Positions 1 through 4,334 of a stretch of DNA of 5,487 bases are shown here, piece by piece. The DNA lies in assembly GCF_030408715.1 (NCBI RefSeq), contig NZ_CP047203.1, positions 1-5,487 of the forward strand. The letters run 5' to 3'. The notes below the pieces were generated by a model. That model was given only the letters and a program-made list of their open reading frames with translations. It did no database searches and was not told where the DNA came from. The DNA comes from Corynebacterium confusum. GTDB lineage: Bacteria > Actinomycetota > Actinomycetes > Mycobacteriales > Mycobacteriaceae. How positions within the stretch are numbered: position 1 is the first letter of the stretch; each line of letters begins with the position of its first letter. Position numbers and translations under genes: made by a program.

Positions 1-393
1 CTTTTTCTTTGCCCTACGGGTGGCACGATTCAAGCCGGCCGGGGCCGCAGAACGGCGCGCATTTTTATCCATAAGCTCGGCAAACTCACGCACCGCGAGC
101 ACTAACTCCTGGTGCTCATCACTGACGTGAAACTCGCGCCCCATCCGGAGATCGCGAGTCATCTCTCTAACGACGCGAGCCGCGTCAGCCACCTCCTCTC
201 TGGGGGTGCGCAGCTTCAGTGTGGCTTGCTCATGCGCCTGTGCCAGCTCCTCTTGGTGCTGTCGCTTACGGCGCTCACGTGAGGCCGCAGCGCGGCATGC
301 TCCCGAGCAAAACCGGGCCTGCCGCCCGCGCGGATCCTGCCGTTGTGGGATTGGTTTCCCGCACCTTTCGCAGACTTCTTTTTGGGCTGTCAT
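1..393 (-). CDS. Small zinc-finger-like basic protein, runs off the left edge
   Basis: Reading the minus strand from ATG at 393 gives 131 codons with no stop before base 1. Residues C8, C11, C29 and C33 form CxxC...CxxxC (VCERCGKPI, then RFCSGACR), a probable zinc-binding knuckle. It is followed by a strongly basic, Ala/Arg-rich helix (about 34-50), a charged helical segment (65-112) and a Lys/Arg-rich end. This suggests a small nucleic-acid-binding protein. Similar CxxC...FCSGACR proteins are common on actinobacterial plasmids, but I recognise no named family. The Shine-Dalgarno is poor (a G-run only one base from the ATG). If the window is a circle, the frame continues at 5487 and stops at 5476, giving 134 residues. 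It follows repA in the same direction, about 770 bp downstream, with its own promoter-like sequence and palindromes, so it may be autoregulated. The product is confident as a gene but not as a function. Confidence 0.8.
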   Translation of the reverse strand, partial: MTAQKEVCERCGKPIPQRQDPRGRQARFCSGACRAAASRERRKRQHQEELAQAHEQATLKLRTPREEVADAARVVREMTRDLRMGREFHVSDEHQELVLAVREFAELMDKNARRSAAPAGLNRATRRAKKK

Positions 394-401
394 GCCCCCA
401 C

Positions 402-421
402 TTTATCGCACGTGCGATAAA
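402..421. promoter_or_regulatory. Perfect 20-bp palindrome, candidate operator
   Basis: TTTATCGCACGTGCGATAAA is an uninterrupted perfect palindrome ending 8 bases upstream of the ATG at 393. It lies in what would be the leader of the zinc-finger gene, just downstream of its candidate promoter. A dimeric repressor bound here would block transcription or ribosome access. The ligand is unknown; self-binding by the zinc-finger protein is a guess. Confidence 0.6.
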
Positions 422-426
422 ACCTG

Positions 427-460
427 CCAGGCACTAAAATGCCTGGTCACCCGATGTCAC
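427..460 (-). promoter_or_regulatory. Candidate promoter of the zinc-finger gene with overlapping inverted repeat
   Basis: On the minus strand GTGACA (455-460, five of six to TTGACA) and TTTAGT (433-438) are 16 bases apart, which would place the start of transcription near 426. The -10 box sits in the loop of the inverted repeat CCAGGCA/TGCCTGG (arms 427-433 and 440-446). The -35 box lies in the left copy of the 33-bp inverted repeat. The -10 match is only moderate. Confidence 0.4.
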
Positions 461-482
461 TAAGAGTGCATATAGTGTGTTG
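450..482 (+). repeat. Left copy of a 33-bp inverted repeat
   Basis: This segment matches the reverse complement of 1041-1073 at 30 of 33 positions; the inner 28 bases (455-482) match 26 of 28. Each copy contains the small dyad CACT-AAG-AGTG and ends in ATAGTGTGTTG. The two copies face each other across 558 bp without a convincing gene. Confidence 0.9.
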
Positions 483-649
483 GAGCTAGTGCCAGAAGAC
501 GAGCAGATCGGGCAGCTCCGTCCAGCTGTGTATGACGGTCATGGGGTCGGCAAGCAGTGCGCCGAAGGCAGCGCCTAGAGCGAGCGAGAGCAGTTCAGAG
601 AATCGCCCAGGACTGGTGCGAGGGTGCGATGGTTTTTGCACAGGAACCT

Positions 650-684
650 CCTTTGCGTGACCGTATTTCGGTCGTGCGAAAAGG
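650..684. repeat. Long imperfect hairpin
   Basis: GACCG (659-663) pairs with CGGTC (669-673) around the loop TATTT. The stem continues outward through two G-U wobbles and GC pairs to CCTTT/AAAGG with one or two bulges. No T-run follows on either strand, so an origin or single-strand signal is more likely than a terminator. Confidence 0.45.
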
Positions 685-727
685 AATATCCAAACCGTCG
701 CGTTGTCCGGCTCCAGGTGCTCGGTCT

Positions 728-761
728 GGGCTGCCGCCCGAGCCGGTCGGCTCGGTTGCCC
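728..761. repeat. GC-rich hairpin
   Basis: CCGAGCC (738-744) and GGCTCGG (749-755) form a perfect 7-bp stem with loop GGTC. An outer GGGC/GCCC pair (728-731 and 758-761) can add to it across an internal loop. Its function is unknown. Confidence 0.5.
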
Positions 762-873
762 CGGTGCAGTCCTCGCGTACTCAATCGCCTAGAAGCGTTT
801 GGCCCTCCACGGGTACCGCCGACGGGTCTTTAACGGCTTAGACGGGCGCACAGCGCGCCGCGCGGAGCCACTA

Positions 874-908
874 CACCGCCCCGCAGGGCCATAAAGGCCT
901 GGGCGGTG
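874..908. repeat. Strong two-part hairpin
   Basis: CACCGCC (874-880) pairs with GGCGGTG (902-908). An inner stem of CAGGGCC (884-890) with GGCCTG (896-901) closes the loop ATAAA, leaving a small bulge. There is no flanking T-run. A second inverted repeat, CCCACC/GGTGGG (931-936 and 951-956), follows closely. This is a candidate replication-origin structure. Confidence 0.5.
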
Positions 909-991
909 AAATGTTTCCAAATATGTTGTACCCACCCGCCAAGACAGAGAGGTGGGCCAGTCATTTTTGCAGCAGTGGTGCCGTCAGTCTT

Positions 992-1014
992 TCGGGCCGG
1001 ACTGCACGGCCCGA
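992..1014. repeat. GC-rich 8-bp hairpin
   Basis: TCGGGCCG (992-999) and CGGCCCGA (1007-1014) are perfectly complementary around the 7-base loop GACTGCA. GCCGC-GAA-GCGGC at 1021-1033 forms a further small hairpin just before the right inverted repeat. The function is unknown. Confidence 0.5.
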
Positions 1015-1040
1015 GCCCACGCCGCGAAGCGGCTGGGGAA

Positions 1041-1073
1041 CAACACACTATTGGCACTCTTAGTGACACCGGG
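1041..1073 (-). repeat. Right copy of the 33-bp inverted repeat
   Basis: This is the inverted partner of 450-482 (30 of 33 identical). It lies downstream of the repA stop codon. Its GTGACA box is kept (1063-1068), but no -10-like hexamer follows at the right distance, so unlike the left copy it does not look like an active promoter. Confidence 0.9.
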
Positions 1074-1097
1074 ACATGGTCCATCCAACCCAGTCTT

Positions 1098-1154
1098 GTT
1101 AAGAGAGGTTTTACTTAACTGCCTAGCGGCAGGGGAACCGTATATTGCTTACGG
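1098..1154. repeat. Cluster of three small hairpins downstream of repA
   Basis: GTTAAG/CTTAAC (1098-1103 and 1114-1119), CTGCC-TAGC-GGCAG (1119-1132) and CCGTA/TACGG (1138-1142 and 1150-1154) lie in the 60 bases after the repA stop. They could slow or end repA transcription. None is followed by a clear T-run on the minus strand, so I do not call an intrinsic terminator. Confidence 0.35.
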
Positions 1155-1164
1155 CATTCACACC

Positions 1165-2613
1165 CTAGCTTTGTATCAGGCCAGCTTTCTTCAAAGCGGC
1201 AATATGGCGCGCTACTGTGCTCCTTTCACAACCGATCTCATTGGCTATCTGCCGAGCACTCGGAGCACTCCCAGTATCGAAAAGTGTCTGAGCATAGACA
1301 GACAGGATGCGACCACGCGTTCCTTGTCCTTGGATAGCGCGTCGCTTGTTTGCAGCAGCTAGAGACTCTCGTTGTCCTTGCGCATACTCGCCATGCGGTT
1401 CTGTTTTCCAGCGCTCTGCGGCTTTCTGTCCGCCTTTGCGGCCCATGGTGGCCAGTGCTTTGCGCTCGCTGCTCGTGGCTTTTCCTGGCGCACTAGAGCT
1501 GGCGTAGGCCTCACTCTTGGACTGGGTGACGTAGCCACGCACTCGCCTTGCCATGGTCTGGCGGTCGCGCATGGGTGGCATCTCGCTGCTACGGCCTGCT
1601 CCACCGTGGGCGTGGGCGACGTTGTAGGCGTGCTCGTAGGCATCAATGATTGCTGCATCCGTCAGACGTTGGCCTTGTTGACGCAGACGGTGGCCTGTCT
1701 TGAGCGCATGGCGGAAAGCGGTTTCGTCGCGAGCTGCGGTGCCCTGGGTAATCCAGAGGACGCGCACACCGTCGATAAGCTCCGGATCGTATTGGTCAAG
1801 ACCATCAGCGATTTCTGCGTCCACGTCCTGGGCAAGGGCTTTAAATGCTTGGGCTTCCTCACGGCGGGTCTTGACCGCGTTGATTAACTCGCGGCCAGAA
1901 GAAAATTGCTGGCGCGGGGCGGGGTTGAACTGGTCGTGTCCTGCCAAATCCCTCACCTGCTTTACCAAGTCTCCAAGACGCATCACCCTATTATGCTGCC
2001 TGTACCAACGATAAGCGGTCGGAGCTTTGCCGGTATAGAACGGGTTTCGGCTAAACCGGTGGGAAAAGTGCGGGTCATGGTCTAAAAGCTCACCCAATAC
2101 ACGCGTGGTTGCTGCCAGTAGTTTCATCTGCGCTGATTTACCGCCACGGTCAGCGTAGACAGGGTCAATAAGCCAAATGAACTGCGCTTTCCCATTAGTC
2201 GGGTTGATTCCCACCCACGCTGGCCCGATGTTGTTCGAGATAAGCGAGCGCACCACGTCGCGGACATAAGGATTCAGATCTGCGGGGTCGCCGCCAGCTG
2301 TTCCTATCTGGTCAACGTCGACGACCAAGACGGCGGCATACTGCTTACTGGTAAGCATGACGTACTCGCACCGTCCTAAAGCTTCGGTGTCGAAGCGATA
2401 CATTCTCGGCGAATTAGTGCCGTCAGCATTACGCATATAAGACTTGGAAAAATCCCGTCCAACAGACCCGTGGAGGACCTCGCGGCCTAGATGCGCGCGG
2501 AGCAGGTCGCGGTCGCTGGCGGATGCTGGGGTGTTATCCAGTCCGCCGCGGTCTGGTTCGACGCGGGTAGGTGTTTTAGTGTGCGCATTCTGCGCATGAG
2601 TCTGTAAACTCAT
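1165..2613 (-). CDS. repA: Plasmid replication initiator RepA, pNG2/pCG1 family
   Basis: This 482-residue protein initiates plasmid replication by acting on the origin. The block HLGRE (41-45), the aspartate-rich strand VLVVDVDQ (95-102), IGPAWVGINP (129-138), IWLIDPVYA (146-154), AYRWYRQHNRV (200-210), DGVRVLW (281-287) and MRDRQTMARRVRGYV (348-362) agree with my memory of the pEP2/pNG2 initiators. The N-terminal half resembles the Replicase/primase-polymerase fold, with D99 and D101 as likely metal ligands. About 278-340 resembles a PriCT primase C-terminal domain. A basic block (RKALATMGRKGG, 384-395) and a C-terminal helix-turn-helix (about 448-478, SARQIANEIGCERSTVARHI) should bind DNA. 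Start at ATG 2613 is supported by GGGAG at 2625-2629. The length is usual for the family. Members have been described as rolling-circle replicons, yet I see no clear HUH nickase motif. Leader RNA structure and an antisense RNA probably control it. Confidence 0.93.
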   Translation of the reverse strand: MSLQTHAQNAHTKTPTRVEPDRGGLDNTPASASDRDLLRAHLGREVLHGSVGRDFSKSYMRNADGTNSPRMYRFDTEALGRCEYVMLTSKQYAAVLVVDVDQIGTAGGDPADLNPYVRDVVRSLISNNIGPAWVGINPTNGKAQFIWLIDPVYADRGGKSAQMKLLAATTRVLGELLDHDPHFSHRFSRNPFYTGKAPTAYRWYRQHNRVMRLGDLVKQVRDLAGHDQFNPAPRQQFSSGRELINAVKTRREEAQAFKALAQDVDAEIADGLDQYDPELIDGVRVLWITQGTAARDETAFRHALKTGHRLRQQGQRLTDAAIIDAYEHAYNVAHAHGGAGRSSEMPPMRDRQTMARRVRGYVTQSKSEAYASSSAPGKATSSERKALATMGRKGGQKAAERWKTEPHGEYAQGQRESLAAANKRRAIQGQGTRGRILSVYAQTLFDTGSAPSARQIANEIGCERSTVARHIAALKKAGLIQS

Positions 2614-2624
2614 AACCGTGCTTT

Positions 2625-2643
2625 CTCCCAGGGTTGTGCTGGG
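2625..2643 (-). promoter_or_regulatory. repA ribosome site sequestered in a leader hairpin
   Basis: In the repA mRNA, CCCAG (2639-2643) can pair with CTGGG (2627-2631), which overlaps the Shine-Dalgarno GGGAG (2625-2629). The Shine-Dalgarno ends 11 bases before the ATG at 2613. The small stem would limit repA translation. Pairing with the antisense RNA covers the same bases. Confidence 0.4.
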
Positions 2644-2651
2644 TGATAAGC

Positions 2652-2692
2652 GAAAGTCACTGGGTGCCCGCCCAGTGACTTTCTTCGTTTTT
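2652..2692 (+). terminator. Strong intrinsic terminator, plus strand, in the repA leader
   Basis: GAAAGTCACTGGG (2652-2664) and CCCAGTGACTTTC (2671-2683) make a perfect 13-bp stem with the loop TGCCCG, followed by TTCGTTTTT (2684-2692). On the minus strand the same stem forms in the repA mRNA but is followed by GCTTATC rather than a T-run. It therefore terminates only plus-strand RNA, consistent with an antisense RNA. Confidence 0.8.
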
Positions 2693-2701
2693 AAGGGCTT
2701 T

Positions 2702-2739
2702 CACCGCTGAAGTTTAAATGACAGCGGTGTGATTTTCCA
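2702..2739 (-). promoter_or_regulatory. Candidate repA promoter with overlapping inverted repeat
   Basis: On the minus strand TGGAAA (2734-2739) and TAAACT (2711-2716) are exactly 17 bases apart, each matching four of six consensus positions. This puts the repA start near 2704 and gives a leader of about 90 nt. The inverted repeat CACCGCTG/CAGCGGTG (2702-2709 and 2722-2729) straddles the -10 box, so a bound protein would block transcription. Confidence 0.45.
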
Positions 2740-2782
2740 GTGGCGACACGCAGAAATTCGCAGGTGAAGACATATTTTTGGT

Positions 2783-2998
2783 TTACGCCCTGCATTACGC
2801 CCTGCATTACACCGTGCATTACACCGTGCATTACACCGTGCTTTACGCCCTGCATTACACCGTGCTTTACGCCCTGCATTACGCCCTGCATTACGCCCTG
2901 CATTACGCCCTGCACCACACCCTGCACCACACCCTGCACCACACCCTGCACCACACCCTGCACCACACCCTGCACCACACCCTGCACCACACCCTGCA
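2783..2998. repeat. Array of 18 tandem 12-bp repeats
   Basis: Eighteen units sit head to tail without spacers. There are three variants: TTACGCCCTGCA (seven units: 2783, 2795, 2843, 2867, 2879, 2891, 2903), TTACACCGTGCA or its ...GCT form (four units: 2807, 2819, 2831, 2855) and CCACACCCTGCA (seven consecutive units from 2915). A partial unit (CCACA) follows at 2999. TGC in the right part of the unit and CC in the middle are invariant. Because 12 is divisible by three, several frames stay open across the array; the resulting proteins (for example VQGV or TPCT repeats) are artefacts. The array lies between the repA promoter and the HTH gene, the usual place for an origin iteron set or a partition centromere. 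Which of the two it is cannot be told from sequence. Confidence 0.97.
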
Positions 2999-3013
2999 CC
3001 ACAAAACCTACTT

Positions 3014-3041
3014 TTTACCTGCACAAACGATGGTTTATACT
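3014..3041 (+). promoter_or_regulatory. Candidate promoter reading toward the HTH gene
   Basis: TTTACC (3014-3019) and TATACT (3036-3041, five of six to TATAAT) are 16 bases apart, directly after the 12-bp array. Transcription would start near 3048. It is the best -10 box in the intergenic region. Confidence 0.5.
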
Positions 3042-3047
3042 GTGTTG

Positions 3048-3214
3048 GCCAGGATGAGGAAGAAGGCGGTTTTGCAAATCCGTCTTCCCTGCAATGCGGT
3101 TCTCTTGATGGATTGGCTGCATGTAAACAGTTCGTGGTTGTACTGTGCGCTGAATCCTGGCAGGGCGACTTTTCCATCTAGCCGGTGGAAAAGTTGCCCC
3201 TTTTTCTCGTTTTT
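3048..3214 (+). ncRNA. Candidate short RNA or attenuated leader upstream of the HTH gene
   Basis: The promoter at 3014-3041 and the terminator at 3163-3214 define an RNA of about 165 nt. Near its 5' end GGAAGA and CGG can pair with CCGTCTTCC (3058-3088 region) with a 3-base bulge. A frame from ATG 3054 stays open into the HTH gene, but it is Cys/Trp-rich, lacks a ribosome site and contains the terminator stem, so I do not call it coding. It may be a free regulatory RNA or a leader whose read-through feeds the HTH gene. Confidence 0.4.
3163..3214 (+). terminator. Strong intrinsic terminator before the HTH gene
   Basis: GGGCGACTTTTCC (3163-3175) pairs with GGAAAAGTTGCCC (3187-3199): 13 pairs with a single G-U, and an 11-base loop. 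A T-rich tract, CTTTTTCTCGTTTTT, follows at 3200-3214. This is the textbook form of a Rho-independent terminator for plus-strand transcription. Confidence 0.7.
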
Positions 3215-3218
3215 CGCC

Positions 3219-3269
3219 ACACCGAAACAGCGCTCTATTTCGGTGTCAGAGACGCAGTATGGTCAAAGC
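3219..3269 (+). promoter_or_regulatory. Inverted repeat and possible leaderless promoter of the HTH gene
   Basis: ACACCGAAA (3219-3227) and TTTCGGTGT (3238-3246) are perfect 9-bp arms separated by 10 bases, a good operator shape. TATGGT (3258-3263) could be a -10 box placing the start of transcription on the A of the ATG at 3270, a leaderless mRNA of the kind common in actinobacteria. No good Shine-Dalgarno is present, which fits. The -35 is weak and would overlap the inverted repeat. Confidence 0.4.
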
Positions 3270-3944
3270 ATGACCAGGCCTGACCAGGGTGACCACAGGG
3301 GTGACCAGACAGCTGACCATGCAGGTGTTCACCTGACCACGTGGTCACCCCGAAAGGCAGCCGAGGAAACTGGGGTAAGCCGCAGCACGATCATGAGGAT
3401 GCTGCAAAAGGAAGAGCTTCCCGGGGCACGGAAAATAAACGGTCAGTGGGCAATTCCGGTAACGTCCCTCGGGGCTGCGGGGTTGCGTCCAGGAAAGCCT
3501 GCACCCGCCGAAGACTCGGTTGTCCAGGAGGGTGACCACGGGGGTGTTCAGGGTGACCACAAGGGTGACCATGAACATGTCCGCACAGGTGGCCAGGGTG
3601 ACCACCTGAACACCCTTAATCTGCACCACAAACTCGAACTAGCAGAGCTGCGCGAGCAGTCTCTCCGCAAAGAACTGGAGGCTCAAAAAGTTCTCGCTTC
3701 GGAACGCGCAGCCCGCATCGAAGACCTCCAAAAGGCCCTACTGATGCTAGAGCGCGGCTCATCTGATGCCCCAGCCCCCGAATCATCCCCCGAACCGTCG
3801 AGGCAACCTACCGACGACAACACTGCAGACTTAGAAACTCCTGCCGCTCTCGCTTCAACAGAAGCAGAGACTGCACACGAGGAAGAACCCAAGAATCCCC
3901 CGCAGCAAGGATTCTTCGGTCGCCTTCGCGGCCTATTTTCCTAG
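3270..3944 (+). CDS. HTH/coiled-coil DNA-binding protein, candidate one-protein partition factor
   Basis: The 224-residue product has a clear modular plan. Residues 1-22 contain Gly-Asp-His/Gln repeats. Residues 25-67 (WSPRKAAEETGVSRSTIMRM, then NGQWAIP) form a MerR/excisionase-like winged helix-turn-helix. Residues 80-113 again hold GDH repeats. Residues 118-162 (LELAELREQSLRKELEAQ onward) are a probable coiled coil. Residues 163-213 are Pro/Glu/Asp/Ser-rich and probably disordered. The tail GFFGRLRGLFS (214-224) is a short amphipathic, basic-aromatic tip. HTH, coiled coil, disordered stretch and hydrophobic tip is the plan of plasmid proteins such as staphylococcal pSK1 Par and of some KfrA-like proteins, so a partition or copy-control role is the best inference; I recognise no exact family. 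ATG 3270 is preferred because the frame upstream (including GTG 3243) crosses an operator-like repeat, a terminator and the 12-bp array. It converges on the minus-strand genes beyond it. Confidence 0.85.
   Translation: MTRPDQGDHRGDQTADHAGVHLTTWSPRKAAEETGVSRSTIMRMLQKEELPGARKINGQWAIPVTSLGAAGLRPGKPAPAEDSVVQEGDHGGVQGDHKGDHEHVRTGGQGDHLNTLNLHHKLELAELREQSLRKELEAQKVLASERAARIEDLQKALLMLERGSSDAPAPESSPEPSRQPTDDNTADLETPAALASTEAETAHEEEPKNPPQQGFFGRLRGLFS
3271..3604 (+). repeat. Two clusters of TGACCA repeats inside the HTH gene
   Basis: TGACCA occurs at 3271, 3281, 3290, 3302, 3314 and 3334 and again at 3533, 3554, 3566 and 3599, mostly as GGTGACCAC or a near variant. Spacings of 9-12, 20-21 and 33 bases are near whole turns of DNA. 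Eight copies share one reading frame (Asp-His or Asp-Gln), while 3271 and 3334 are in another, so the DNA sequence as well as the protein seems constrained. GGTGTTCA accompanies them at 3324, 3543 and inverted at 3607. Confidence 0.85.
3322..3347. promoter_or_regulatory. Two adjoining palindromes inside the HTH gene
   Basis: TGACCACGTGGTCA (3334-3347) is a perfect 14-bp palindrome. CAGGTG-TT-CACCTG (3322-3335) is an inverted repeat that shares its last two bases with it. They lie near the start of the gene, at the end of the first TGACCA cluster, and look like a protein-binding site. Confidence 0.55.
3918..3939 (+). terminator. Weak terminator-like hairpin at the end of the HTH gene
   Basis: GGTCGC-CTTC-GCGGCC (3918-3933) makes a 6-bp stem with one G-U, followed by TATTTT. 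It lies within the last codons. It is short, and no better plus-strand terminator is seen in the next 130 bases. Confidence 0.3.
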
Positions 3945-4063
3945 CCAGTTTCGAATGATCTCCTGGGCGTGACGCAACGACTCCCCATCCGAATTTCCTG
4001 ACCGGGCTGCGGCATCCATTGCATCAAAAACTCGTCTGACTCAGCCCATCGGGAAAGACTCAC
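3933..4063 (-). pseudogene. Possible frameshifted small gene
   Basis: On the minus strand two adjacent frames look protein-like. GTG at 4063 gives VSLSRWAESDEF. A frame shift at the A5/T5 run (4026-4030) then leads into FDAMDAAARSGNSDGESLRH and EIIRNWLGK, with TAG at 3933-3935. One extra T in that run would join them into about 43 residues. As the sequence stands, only a 28-residue frame from ATG 4019 is intact, with no ribosome site. It overlaps the end of the HTH gene by 12 bases. It could be a sequencing error, a decayed gene or chance. Confidence 0.3.
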
Positions 4064-4076
4064 TTGTCTAGATAGC

Positions 4077-4331
4077 TTACAGAAGTAGAGAAGCAGACAC
4101 TGCGACAATGACGATTATTACGCCTGATAAAAAAGGAATACCGCCCCCCTTGTAGTCTTTACTCTGCAACGACTCAACAGCCCACATGGAGAGAAATACC
4201 CCCACTCCGCCGACTACCAATGGTGTCCTCTCAACATTTGAGAACGCTACTGCAAGGCCAACATACAACAATACAAATGATAGAAGCCACGTCGCGGCCC
4301 TACCAAAAGAAGAGCTTGAGTCTCTGTTCAC
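4077..4331 (-). CDS. Small three-span membrane protein, possible immunity partner
   Basis: The 84-residue product begins with GTG at 4331, two codons after the upstream gene's stop (tandem TAG TAG, then GTG). AGGGG within the end of that gene serves as ribosome site, so the two are very likely co-translated. A short polar Ser-rich N-terminus is followed by three hydrophobic segments at about 13-31, 37-53 and 66-84, with the last reaching the C-terminus (VIIVIVAVSASLLL). The loop at 54-64 is charged (SLQSKDYKGGG). There are no catalytic motifs. Small membrane proteins immediately after a secreted cationic peptide gene often give self-protection; that role is inference. A holin-like or secretion-helper protein is an alternative. 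No clear terminator follows. Confidence 0.8.
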   Translation of the reverse strand: MNRDSSSSFGRAATWLLSFVLLYVGLAVAFSNVERTPLVVGGVGVFLSMWAVESLQSKDYKGGGIPFLSGVIIVIVAVSASLLL

Positions 4332-4334
4332 CTA

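Larger units (their letters stand above)
483..1040. other. Gene-free, hairpin-rich interval between the inverted repeats
   Basis: I see no convincing gene here; short open frames on both strands are Arg/Ser/Pro-rich and lack ribosome sites. The interval is dense in potential secondary structure: 650-684, 728-761, 874-908, 931-956, 992-1014 and 1021-1033 can each fold. In plasmids that replicate through single strands this is what a single-strand or double-strand origin looks like, but I recognise no known origin consensus. Confidence 0.5.
2605..2692 (+). ncRNA. Candidate antisense RNA controlling repA
   Basis: A short plus-strand RNA complementary to the repA leader is predicted. A -10-like TAAACT lies at 2605-2610 inside the first repA codons, putting the RNA start near 2617. 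The end is set by the strong terminator at 2652-2692, so the RNA would be about 75 nt. Two stem-loops can form: CCCAG-GGTTGTG-CTGGG (2627-2643) and the terminator hairpin. Related pGA1-type corynebacterial plasmids control rep with a countertranscribed RNA in the same place. The -35 region (about 2582-2587) is weak, so the promoter is the uncertain part. Confidence 0.5.

Noticed and set aside
557..841. Plus-strand open frame of 94 codons and its minus-strand counterpart at 575-784
   Set aside because: Arg/Ser/Pro-rich composition, no ribosome site, and it overlaps two hairpins; no domain seen.
450..1073. A complete insertion sequence
   Set aside because: Inverted repeats are present but there is no transposase gene and no target duplication (CCCGA-side and CCGGG-side flanks are part of the repeat).
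952..1362. Plus-strand open frame of 136 codons
   Set aside because: It runs through the right inverted repeat and into the antisense of the repA end; no protein-like motifs.
1372..1887. Long plus-strand open frame of 171 codons
   Set aside because: It lies wholly antisense to repA, is Gly/Ala/Val-rich with no ribosome site, and is a mirror of the high-GC repA codons.
2783..2998. CRISPR array
   Set aside because: The units are 12 bases, contiguous and without unique spacers, and no cas gene is present.
2691..3057. Several open frames made of VQGV, CGAG or TPCT repeats
   Set aside because: They are translations of the 12-bp array, whose unit length is a multiple of three; none has a ribosome site or a non-repeat domain.
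2778..3269. N-terminal extension of the HTH protein through the array
   Set aside because: It would translate the array, a strong terminator and an operator-like repeat; protein-like sequence begins only at about 3270.
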